NCBI GenBank assembly: GCA_019348435.1
Contig: JAHWJM010000223.1
Location: forward strand, 1-5,118
Origin: Actinomycetota bacterium
Lineage (GTDB): Bacteria; Actinomycetota; Thermoleophilia; Solirubrobacterales; Solirubrobacteraceae
Length of the DNA stretch: 5,118 bases
Direction of reading: 5' to 3'
Translations under genes and position numbers: made by a program
Part shown: piece by piece, positions 1 to 4,570 of the stretch
Numbering within the stretch: the stretch's first letter is position 1
How the letters are laid out: the number at the start of each line of letters is the position of its first letter
The notes under the pieces: generated by a model
Database searches by the model: none
Told to the model about the DNA's origin: nothing
The model's input: only the letters and a program-made list of their open reading frames with translations

Positions 1-199
1 TGATCGGGATGTCGAGCTCCTTCGCCTTGTCATAGATCCACTTCATGTCGTCCCAGTTGTCGCTGATGTGCTTGTCGATGAAGACCGGGACGACCTTGCC
101 GGTCTTCTCGAAGACCTTGACGATCTCCTCGAACAGCCGGCGCTTGGGGTATTGCGTGTTGCCTGTCGGCGACTTGGGATAGTCGCCGTGCTCGGCGAC
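1..199 (-). pseudogene. Fragment of an uncharacterised planctomycete-type protein, cut at both ends
   Basis: The translation runs from VAEHGDYP through NTQYPKRRLFEEIVKVF, VVPVFIDKH and NWDDMKWIYDKAKELDIP at the window edge. I recall this pattern (VAEHGDYP, a YP+R box, then a VPVF-DKH box and a W-D-KW-YD box) from conserved hypothetical proteins common in Planctomycetes and related phyla; I know no biochemical function and assign none. The real N-terminal part is missing, since the sequence upstream of VAEHG is UvrD helicase. GC here is about 57% by hand count for bases 1-180, far below the next segment, and lysine codons are frequent, so it looks foreign to the rest of the window. The continuation lies to the left of the window. 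Confidence 0.5.
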
Positions 200-784
200 C
201 AGCAGCCGCAGCAGCAGCCCCTGGGCGAAGCTCGTGTCCTGCAGGTCGTCGACGAGCACGTGCCGGTAGCGCGCGGACAGGCGCGCGCGGACGTGCGGCT
301 TCTCGCGCAGCAGCCGGAACGCCTGCAGGACGAGGTCGCCGAAGTCCAGCGTGCCCGACTCGGCCAGCAGCCGCTCGTGGGCCAGGTAGACGCGGGCGAA
401 CGACCCGCGGCCCAGCTCCTCGACCAGCCGGAAGCCGCCGATCGTCTCGCCGGCCTCGGGGAACTCGGACCGGTCGGCGGCCGAGAGGCCGATGCCCTGC
501 GTGCGCGCCTGGCCGGCGGTCGAGAGGGTCGAGCCGAGCGAGCCCATCGTCGGGGCGTCCGGGCCGCCGACGAGGGCGTGGATGTCGAAGACGCGGCGGA
601 GCTGCGCCGCCAGCTCGGGGAACCGGCGTTCGTAGTCGGCCGGGTCGGGGGCGGCGCCGGCCTCCTCGCGGAGGCAGAACTCCTCGTAGAGCAGGGCGAC
701 CAGGGTGTTCGCGTCGAGGTCGGGATAGCGGCGGCGGTACTGCTCGACCGTCTCGGGCTGGTCGGCGTCCCAGCGGAGGACCAT
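1..784 (-). CDS. Chimeric open frame: kinase N-terminus / UvrD segment / uncharacterised protein, partial
   Basis: The frame is read on codons 2-4, 5-7 and so on, and runs off the left edge without a stop. The first ATG compatible with family similarity is at 784 (M-V-L-R-W); another in-frame ATG lies at 1108, but the bases between look like a plus-strand LysR end. Along the 261 codons the translation changes family twice: a planctomycete-type kinase N-terminus, then UvrD helicase around motif II (VLVDDLQDT), then a planctomycete-type protein of unknown function. No family is complete: the kinase stops after its glycine loop, and the helicase has neither Walker A nor its C-terminal motifs. 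I do not expect a functional product. The openness of the frame means little, because at this GC content several frames are open here. An automatic pipeline could call it a kinase or a helicase; both labels would mislead. Confidence 0.4.
   Translation of the reverse strand, partial: MVLRWDADQPETVEQYRRRYPDLDANTLVALLYEEFCLREEAGAAPDPADYERRFPELAAQLRRVFDIHALVGGPDAPTMGSLGSTLSTAGQARTQGIGLSAADRSEFPEAGETIGGFRLVEELGRGSFARVYLAHERLLAESGTLDFGDLVLQAFRLLREKPHVRARLSARYRHVLVDDLQDTSFAQGLLLRLLVAEHGDYPKSPTGNTQYPKRRLFEEIVKVFEKTGKVVPVFIDKHISDNWDDMKWIYDKAKELDIPI
185..403 (-). pseudogene. Fragment of a UvrD/PcrA-type superfamily 1 helicase around motif II
   Basis: About 72 codons read as the interior of an SF1A DNA helicase. 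HERLLAESGTLDFGDLVLQA corresponds to the conserved DF-DL box that precedes motif II in UvrD-like enzymes. RYRHVLVDDLQDTSFAQG is motif II (Walker B), followed by a leucine-rich helix. The usual DE-QD signature appears as DD-QD, a form I associate with actinobacterial UvrD paralogues. Such enzymes unwind DNA with ATP, but this piece lacks Walker A and motifs III-VI and cannot work alone. It enters from a kinase glycine loop and exits into an unrelated protein at VAEHGD. In the intact helicase I would expect a V-GDDDQ-like motif III soon after LLVAEHG; it is absent. Confidence 0.6.
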
Positions 785-844
785 CTCGGCGCGGAGCAGG
801 GCGAGCCAGGCGCCGGGACGCTCGTCGGGGTCGTCGGGCAGGAC
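404..844 (-). pseudogene. N-terminal fragment of a planctomycete-type Ser/Thr protein kinase
   Basis: The translation has the leader typical of large planctomycete Hanks-type kinases: VLPDDPDERPGAW, then RWDADQPETVEQYRRRYPDL, then EEFCLREEAGAAPDPADYE with RRFPEL, a spacer, and FPEAGETIGGFRLVEELGRG. The end is the start of the kinase fold with a glycine-rich loop, GRGSFARV (G-x-G-x-F-x-x-V). Just after the loop, before the ATP-binding lysine (VAIK/VALK), the sequence turns into UvrD helicase, so no catalytic residue is present. The true start is not visible. The first ATG is at 784, but family-like sequence extends to about 844, where it meets an oppositely oriented LysR fragment. Family assignment is from recalled motifs. 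Confidence 0.6.
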
Positions 845-856
845 CCGCTGGCGGGG

Positions 857-1015
857 ATGGTGACCGACGTGGTCGAGGACGAGCTCGCGCGCGGCGAGCT
901 GGAGAGCTTCCTCGTGCAGGGCGCGCGGTCGATGCGTCGTGCGGTGTACCTGCTTCGCCCCGACGGGCGCGAGCTGCGCCCGGCGGAGCGGGCGTTCGTG
1001 GAGACGCTGTGCTCG
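857..1015 (+). pseudogene. C-terminal fragment of a LysR-type transcriptional regulator
   Basis: Read in the plus frame containing the ATG at 857, this gives MVTDVVEDELARGELESF, then ARSMRRAVYLLRPDGRELRP and AERAFVETL. That pattern matches the last ~50 residues of the LysR effector-binding domain: an exposed face ending in V--ELA-GEL, a strand with YLL-P-GR, and a final P--RAFVE-L helix. The DNA-binding helix-turn-helix and the first effector subdomain are absent; upstream lies a kinase fragment in the opposite orientation. The frame runs on to a TAG at 1064-1066 through CSCCATSVAGCTVSS, which does not look like LysR, so the right edge may also be a junction. The minus-strand reading over the same bases is open but resembles nothing I know. 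Confidence 0.45.
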
Positions 1016-1178
1016 TGCTGCGCCACGAGCGTCGCCGGTTGCACCGTCAGCTCCGCCGCCGCGTAGATCGCGCGCGTCTTCGCGCGAGGAGCACGGGTCA
1101 CCGCGCATGCCGTGCGGGAATAGTACGCATGGCACATCTGCTCTGGCTGCATGCCGCGCCGAAGCGTACGTTGACCGC
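1016..1178. other. Spacer before the dioxygenase operon, with a weak divergent-gene signal
   Basis: I see no supported gene in these 163 bases. The promoter of the dioxygenase-MFS operon would be expected here, but no clear -35/-10 pair stands out on the plus strand. On the minus strand a TACTAT hexamer (1120-1125) lies 18 bases before an in-frame GTG at 1101, which opens a reading VTRAPRAKTRAIYAAAEL that has protein-like character for about 30 residues before meeting the LysR end. It could be the start of a divergent gene cut by another junction. The evidence is thin and I assign no function. Confidence 0.25.
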
Positions 1179-1943
1179 ATGTTCTTTCGTCAACTGCTCA
1201 ACGACGAGACCGCCTGCGCGTCGTACCTGCTGGGCTGCAAGACGACCGGCGAGTTCGCCGTCGTCGACGCGCACGCCGACCTCGTGGACCACTACATCAC
1301 CCTGGCCGCCGGCCAGGGCGCGCGCATCGTCGCCGTCGTGGAGACACACCTGCAGGCCGACCACGTATCCGGTCTGCCTGCGCTCGTCGAGCGCACCGCC
1401 GCGACGGCGTACATGCCGGCCGGCGCCGGCGTCGAGTTCGACCACCAGCCGCTCGCCGACGGCGAGATCGTCAAGCTCGGCAACACCGAGCTGCGGGCGA
1501 TCGCGACTCCCGGGCACGCGCTCGCACACCACGCCTACGTCGTGACCGATCGCGCCCGGTCCGACGAGCCGTGGCTCGTTCTCACCGGCGACGCGCTGCT
1601 GGTCGGCGACGCCGGGCGGCCGGACCTGCACGCCCACGGCGAGCACACCGTCGAGCAGCTGGCACGGACGCTGTATCGCTCGCTCACCGAGAAGCTGCTC
1701 GCGCTGCCGGACGACCTGGTGCTGTTTGCCGCGCACTACTCCGGCTCGGTGTGCGGGCGCGGCCTGTCCTCGACGCCGGTGTCGACGCTCGGCTACGAGC
1801 GGCGCAACAACACCGCGCTCGGATTCGCGTCCGAGGACGAGTTCGTCGCCGCGCTGATGAGCGACATTCCGCCGGCCCCCGACGGTCAGGCGGCGATCGT
1901 CGCTGCCAACCGCACCGGCCGCCGGCTCGCCGCCGTTCGGTGA
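1179..1943 (+). CDS. Persulfide dioxygenase-like MBL-fold hydrolase (ETHE1/Blh type)
   Basis: The 254-residue protein is the usual length for persulfide dioxygenases, which oxidise glutathione persulfide or similar persulfides to sulfite with a single ferrous iron in the cytoplasm. ATG 1179 is chosen because MFFRQLLNDETACASYLLGC is the family N-terminus; the longer upstream frame adds unrelated sequence. The metallo-beta-lactamase motif is THLQADHVSG (H57, Q59, D61, H62) in place of H-x-H-x-D-H. Family iron ligands appear retained: H57, H113 in TPGHALAHH and D138 in TGDALLVGD. GRPDL, AAHYSG (H186) and the tail SVCGRGLSSTP-STLGYERRNN are ETHE1-like. As H81 is not an iron ligand in human ETHE1, the H-to-Q change should still allow a mono-iron site. 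Its stop overlaps the MFS start, so the two are probably co-translated. A glyoxalase II label is the common misannotation. Confidence 0.85.
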   Translation: MFFRQLLNDETACASYLLGCKTTGEFAVVDAHADLVDHYITLAAGQGARIVAVVETHLQADHVSGLPALVERTAATAYMPAGAGVEFDHQPLADGEIVKLGNTELRAIATPGHALAHHAYVVTDRARSDEPWLVLTGDALLVGDAGRPDLHAHGEHTVEQLARTLYRSLTEKLLALPDDLVLFAAHYSGSVCGRGLSSTPVSTLGYERRNNTALGFASEDEFVAALMSDIPPAPDGQAAIVAANRTGRRLAAVR

Positions 1944-3229
1944 GCGCACGCCCCATCACGCTCGGGCTGCGTGAGAACCGCGCGCAGTTCACCCTGCTCG
2001 TCGCGGTCAACGCGTTCGTCGGCGCGATGGTCGGCCTGGAGCGCTCGACGCTGCCGCTGATCGGCGGCGAGGACTTCGGGCTGACGTCCAAGGCCGCGGT
2101 CCTGTCGTTCATCGCGGCCTTCGGGCTGGCCAAGGCCTTCACGAACCTCGGTGCCGGCGCGTACGCCACGCGGATCGGCCGGCGGCGGCTGCTGATCGCC
2201 GGCTGGACGTTGGCGCTGCCGGTGCCGCTGATGATCGCGATCGCGCCGAGTTGGGGCTGGATCGTCGCCGCCAACGCCCTGCTCGGCATCAACCAGGGCC
2301 TCGCGTGGTCCATGACCGTCGTCATGAAGATCGACCTCGTCGGACCACGACGCCGCGGCTTCGCGCTTGGCCTCAACGAGGCCGCCGGCTACGGCGGCGT
2401 CGCGCTCGCCGCCGCCGCCAGCGGCTGGCTGGCATCCGAGTTCGCCGCACGCGACGTGCTCGTCGTCGCCGCGGCGATCATCGCCGCCGTCGCGCTCGTC
2501 ATCTGCATCGTGTTCGTCCGCGACACCGCCGCGCACGTCGCGCTCGAGCAATCCGCGCACGCCGCCGCAACCACGGCGATCGCGCCGCCGATGCGCGAGG
2601 CCTTCCCGGAGGCGACATGGCGCGCGCCGGCGCTGCGCTCGGCCTCGCAGGCCGGGCTGGTCAACAACCTCAACGACGCGTTGGCGTGGGGCCTCGTCCC
2701 GTTGTTTCTCGCCGTCCACGGCGCCGGGCCGGGGCAGATCGGGCTGGTCGCCGGCCTGTACCCCGCCGTGTGGGGCATCGGTCAGATCTGGACCGGGCAC
2801 TGGTCAGATGGCATCGGCCGCAAGCCACTGATCGTCGGGGGGATGCTGCTGCAGGCCGCAGCACTTGCCGCGCTCGCGCTGTCGGCAGGCGCCATCACCG
2901 CAGCCGCCGCCGCGGCGGTCGCACTCGGGGTCGGCACGGCGCTCGTCTACCCGACGCTGATCGCGGCGATCTCCGACGCCGTCACCCCCGTCGCCCGCGC
3001 ATCGATCGTCGGCATATACCGCTTCTGGCGCGACATGGGCTACGTCGCCGGCGCGCTCATCGCGGGTGTCGTAGCCGACGCGCTCGGATTCGCCGGCGCG
3101 ATCGCCATCGTGGCCGCCCTCACCGCCATGTCGGGGCTGTGGGTGCTGTTCGACATGCCGGGTCGGCACACGCCGACGCCCGCCGCAGACACCGATCGGC
3201 CGGGCACGCCGGCGCGCATCACCGCATGA
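1940..3229 (+). CDS. MFS transporter, 12 transmembrane helices
   Basis: The start is GTG 1940, whose first four bases (GTGA) contain the stop of the dioxygenase gene, a classic coupled overlap. The 429-residue product has regularly spaced hydrophobic segments in two halves, fitting 12 helices, with a hydrophilic central loop at about residues 195-235. The loop 2-3 signature is degenerate in the N-half (AYATRIGRRRL, about 74-84) and canonical in the C-half: GHWSDGIGRK at 286-295 with D290, G293, R294 and K295. A YRFWRDMGY segment at 360-368 is a useful family marker. The C-terminus is a short Pro/Thr-rich cytoplasmic tail. The substrate cannot be read from the sequence. Coupling to a persulfide dioxygenase suggests movement of a sulfur compound, for example sulfite or thiosulfate out or an organosulfur precursor in, but this is inference. 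Drug efflux is the alternative. Confidence 0.85.
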   Translation: MSARPITLGLRENRAQFTLLVAVNAFVGAMVGLERSTLPLIGGEDFGLTSKAAVLSFIAAFGLAKAFTNLGAGAYATRIGRRRLLIAGWTLALPVPLMIAIAPSWGWIVAANALLGINQGLAWSMTVVMKIDLVGPRRRGFALGLNEAAGYGGVALAAAASGWLASEFAARDVLVVAAAIIAAVALVICIVFVRDTAAHVALEQSAHAAATTAIAPPMREAFPEATWRAPALRSASQAGLVNNLNDALAWGLVPLFLAVHGAGPGQIGLVAGLYPAVWGIGQIWTGHWSDGIGRKPLIVGGMLLQAAALAALALSAGAITAAAAAAVALGVGTALVYPTLIAAISDAVTPVARASIVGIYRFWRDMGYVAGALIAGVVADALGFAGAIAIVAALTAMSGLWVLFDMPGRHTPTPAADTDRPGTPARITA

Positions 3230-3248
3230 ACGACATGCAGCCAGCGGT

Positions 3249-3393
3249 GCGGGACACGCGGCCGCAGCGGGACCACCCCGTTCACGAGCGCTCGCGCAAC
3301 CGACGGCCTACTCCCGGTCTGAAGCCGGATAATGCGGCGCCCCGCTTGGCGTTGCTCGACGGCGATCTTCAGCGAACCGCTGAGAGCCACCCC
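3249..3393. repeat. Degenerate interspersed repeat, copy 1 (boxes A and B)
   Basis: Box A is gcgggacacgcggcc (3249-3263), matching 14 of 15 bases at 4167-4181. Box B begins ggcgatcttcagcg (3361) and includes the perfect inverted repeat TCAGCG-aac-CGCTGA (3369-3383), followed by gagagccac. The same stem recurs at 4206-4220 with a different three-base loop. Box order and orientation agree in both copies, but the distance between boxes is longer here by about 80 bases, so either this copy has an insertion or the other a deletion. A stem conserved while its loop changes suggests selection on a hairpin or a mobile short palindromic element. Confidence 0.45.
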
Positions 3394-3450
3394 ACGTGCG
3401 CCGAGCGTGGCCACGCAACGCTCGCGCAGGTCATGGGGAACGCGAGGTGA

Positions 3451-3478
3451 CGGGGGTGCCCCCGGCCGAACGGCCGGG
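3451..3478. terminator. Overlapping GC hairpins between convergent genes, possible bidirectional terminator
   Basis: Two perfect inverted repeats overlap. CGGGGG-TG-CCCCCG spans 3451-3464, and CCCGGCCG-AA-CGGCCGGG spans 3461-3478. They share bases 3461-3464, so only one can form fully at a time. No T-run follows on either strand, which is common for hairpins ending transcription in very GC-rich actinobacteria. The cluster sits 30 bases beyond the SRPBCC stop on the minus strand and about 220 bases beyond the MFS stop on the plus strand, so it more likely serves the former. Confidence 0.4.
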
Positions 3479-3507
3479 CGCCACACCAGCGGCCCGGCGC
3501 GCGCTGC

Positions 3508-4047
3508 TTATGCCGCGAGCAGCGCGATCTCGTCGCACTCGTGCGCGAGCCGCCCGAGCGCGCGGTCGAGGGCGCCTCCGCTCAGCAAGGCACCGGTCGC
3601 AGCGCGCAGCACACGGGCATTCAGCCCCCGCTCGGAACCGAGCTTGATCTCGGCGTCGACGATCACGCCCTGGCGCTCCGGGACGAAGCGGTAAGCGACT
3701 TCGAAGTCGATCGGGCCGCTCGCCTGAAGGTCGAAGCCTGCCTGGTCGGCGCGCAGCACGTGGATCTCGAACTGCGCCGCGACCCCGGCGAGCGAGCCGT
3801 TGACGATCGCGTGACTGCCGCCGCGCAGGCGCCTGCCACCCAGGCCCTCAACCTCGAAGTCGACGGGCGCCCACAGCGAGATGAACTCGGGATCGGTGAG
3901 CGCCTCGAGCACTTGCGGCAGCTCGGCCGAAACGAACCGGCGGGCGGCCCAAACGTCATCGCTGCAGGTGTCGCGACAGGGAGCGCTACGGCGGATACGG
4001 GAAAGCAACACGGACGCAGTGTCTTCAACCTGCCGCGGCGTGCCCAT
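3508..4047 (-). CDS. SRPBCC (START/polyketide cyclase-like) family protein
   Basis: The frame ends at TAA (3508-3510) and gives 179 residues from ATG 4047. The body starts at about residue 36 with ARRFVSAELPQVLEALTDPE, the first strand and helix of the SRPBCC fold (F-S-A--V-EAL-DPE). It continues with WAPVDFEVEG, RLRGGSHAIVNGSLAG, strand FEIHVLRAD, a second strand series GPIDFEVAYRFVPE and VIVDAEIKLGS, and the long C-terminal helix LDRALGRLAHECDEIA. Such proteins fold around a deep pocket for hydrophobic ligands; the ligand here is unknown. The start is uncertain: the 35 residues before the fold are Arg/Cys-rich with no clear ribosome binding site, and ATG 4146 would add 33 more unlikely residues. 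A GTG at residue 13 is another option. No partner gene is adjacent on its strand, and repeat-rich DNA flanks it on both sides. Confidence 0.7.
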   Translation of the reverse strand: MGTPRQVEDTASVLLSRIRRSAPCRDTCSDDVWAARRFVSAELPQVLEALTDPEFISLWAPVDFEVEGLGGRRLRGGSHAIVNGSLAGVAAQFEIHVLRADQAGFDLQASGPIDFEVAYRFVPERQGVIVDAEIKLGSERGLNARVLRAATGALLSGGALDRALGRLAHECDEIALLAA

Positions 4048-4166
4048 ACGGCCAGCACGAGTCCGGCAGGCCGGATAGCCGCACCATGCGAGGCAGCGCA
4101 TGCGCCACACCGCCACGCGCCACGGCGCCAGGTGCGCGGCACCCACGACGCGCTGAACGTTCGGCT

Positions 4167-4230
4167 GCGGGACGCGCGGCCAGACGGCCCGCCGACGGTG
4201 GCGATTCAGCGTGCCGCTGAGGGACCGCCC
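4167..4230. repeat. Degenerate interspersed repeat, copy 2 (boxes A and B)
   Basis: Box A gcgggacgcgcggcc (4167-4181) differs from copy 1 by one base in 15. Box B starts ggcgattcagcg (4200) and carries TCAGCG-tgc-CGCTGA (4206-4220), followed by gggaccgccc. The arms are identical to copy 1 while the loop differs (tgc against aac). The boxes are 18 bases apart here, against about 97 in copy 1. The GC hairpin at 4227-4247 starts at its right edge. Confidence 0.45.
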
Positions 4231-4247
4231 GCCGGCACGCGGCGGGC
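4227..4247. repeat. Perfect GC-rich inverted repeat
   Basis: GCCCGCCG-gcacg-CGGCGGGC is an eight-base perfect stem with a five-base loop. It could act as a terminator for transcription arriving from the VOC gene on the minus strand, whose stop is about 290 bases away, but no T-run follows on that strand. It may simply be part of the repeat cluster. Confidence 0.35.
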
Positions 4248-4277
4248 TTGGCCGAGAGCGCCCGCAGCGGATCCAAC

Positions 4278-4389
4278 GTCATGACGCGCCGCGCCGAGTG
4301 CGGACATCGCACCTCGCGCGCCACGACCGGCCGCCCCTCGCGGTCGTGACGCGCCGAGTGCGGATATCGCACCGGCCGCGCCACGACCC
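4278..4389. repeat. Tandem pair of nested palindromic elements, period 60 bases
   Basis: Two units recur exactly 60 bases apart (4291-4329 and 4351-4389); both begin gcgccgagtgcgga. Each has an inner inverted repeat GTGCG-N5-CGCAC (4298-4312 with gacat, 4358-4372 with gatat). Each also has outer arms: GTCATGACGCG (4278-4288) with CGCGCCACGAC (4317-4327), and GTCGTGACGCG (4343-4353) with CGCGCCACGAC (4377-4387). Outer arms match 9 of 11 and 10 of 11. The right arm of unit 1 and left arm of unit 2 can also pair (4317-4329 with 4341-4353, 12 of 13 bases, 11-base loop), giving a rival structure. This is the architecture of REP/BIME-like palindromic repeats. Confidence 0.6.
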
Positions 4390-4444
4390 GTGCCGCCCGC
4401 GCCGCTGCTGAGCGCCAACGGATCGGTGTGGCGAATCGCTCGCG

Positions 4445-4570
4445 ATGTTCGCCGTCGTGCTGATCCTCGCGGCGCTCGCGGCCACGGGCAGCGGCGGCGA
4501 CGCGCGTGCAGTCTCGTCTCCGACTGCAAGCGTCGGCTACGGCGGCGCGAGCGAGATCGATCCGTCGTGA
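4445..4570 (+). CDS. Possible small hydrophobic-leader peptide, 41 residues
   Basis: The ATG at 4445 is the only start codon after an in-frame TGA at 4409. The product begins MFAVVLILAALAATGSGGDA, resembling a short signal peptide or single membrane segment, and continues with a Ser/Gly-rich tail ending in IDPS. The last 34 bases overlap the 3' end of the convergent VOC gene. No ribosome binding site is visible and I know no homologue. GC-rich DNA often yields Ala/Val/Leu-rich chance frames, so I rate this low. Confidence 0.2.
   Translation: MFAVVLILAALAATGSGGDARAVSSPTASVGYGGASEIDPS

Larger units (their letters stand above)
3230..3507. other. Repeat-bearing intergenic spacer after the MFS gene
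   Basis: This 278-base spacer lies between the converging MFS and SRPBCC genes. It carries the first copies of two boxes that recur near 4167-4230, a short perfect hairpin (3369-3383) and a GC-rich hairpin cluster (3451-3478). A 74-codon frame starts at ATG 3226, overlapping the MFS stop as ATGA, but its translation is rich in Arg, Pro and His with no recognisable motif, so I treat it as chance. Confidence 0.5.
4048..4444. other. Repeat-rich intergenic spacer upstream of the SRPBCC gene
   Basis: About 400 bases lie between the SRPBCC start and the 41-codon frame near the VOC gene. They hold the second copy of the A/B box repeat, a perfect GC hairpin (4227-4247) and a tandem pair of nested palindromes (4278-4389). 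A minus-strand frame of 85 codons from ATG 4282 to 4025 is Arg/Ala/Pro-rich and has no motif, and I do not call it. The SRPBCC promoter should lie near 4050-4150, but I cannot point to a convincing one. Confidence 0.5.

Noticed and set aside
68..1066. Plus-strand frame of 332 codons as one gene
   Set aside because: Up to about 844 it is the exact antisense register of the chimeric minus-strand frame and resembles no family; only its end (857-1015) looks like LysR.
43..1152. Long minus-strand frame of 369 codons
   Set aside because: It is out of register with the frame that shows kinase, UvrD and other family motifs, and its translation is a Ser/Arg/Thr/Pro-rich string typical of a GC-rich shadow frame.
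1170..1175. TTGACC as a -35 box for the dioxygenase operon
   Set aside because: It lies three bases before the chosen ATG, so it cannot drive that start; a promoter there would only make a leaderless internal transcript.
1098..1949. Minus-strand frame opposite the dioxygenase
   Set aside because: It is the antisense shadow of a gene with clear ETHE1-like motifs.
3226..3450. 74-codon frame starting with an ATGA overlap at the MFS stop
   Set aside because: The overlap is tempting, but the product is Arg/Pro/His-rich without motif or hydrophobic pattern and runs through a repeat box and hairpin that recur elsewhere as noncoding.
4025..4282. Minus-strand frame from ATG 4282 as a small gene
   Set aside because: No motif, Ala/Arg/Pro-rich, and it crosses the repeat boxes and the GC hairpin.
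3541..4284. Plus-strand frame of 247 codons over the SRPBCC gene
   Set aside because: The minus strand carries the recognisable SRPBCC fold pattern; this is its antisense.
4278..4389. CRISPR array
   Set aside because: Only two units, no unique spacers of constant length, and the units are nested palindromes with partly repeated intervening sequence.
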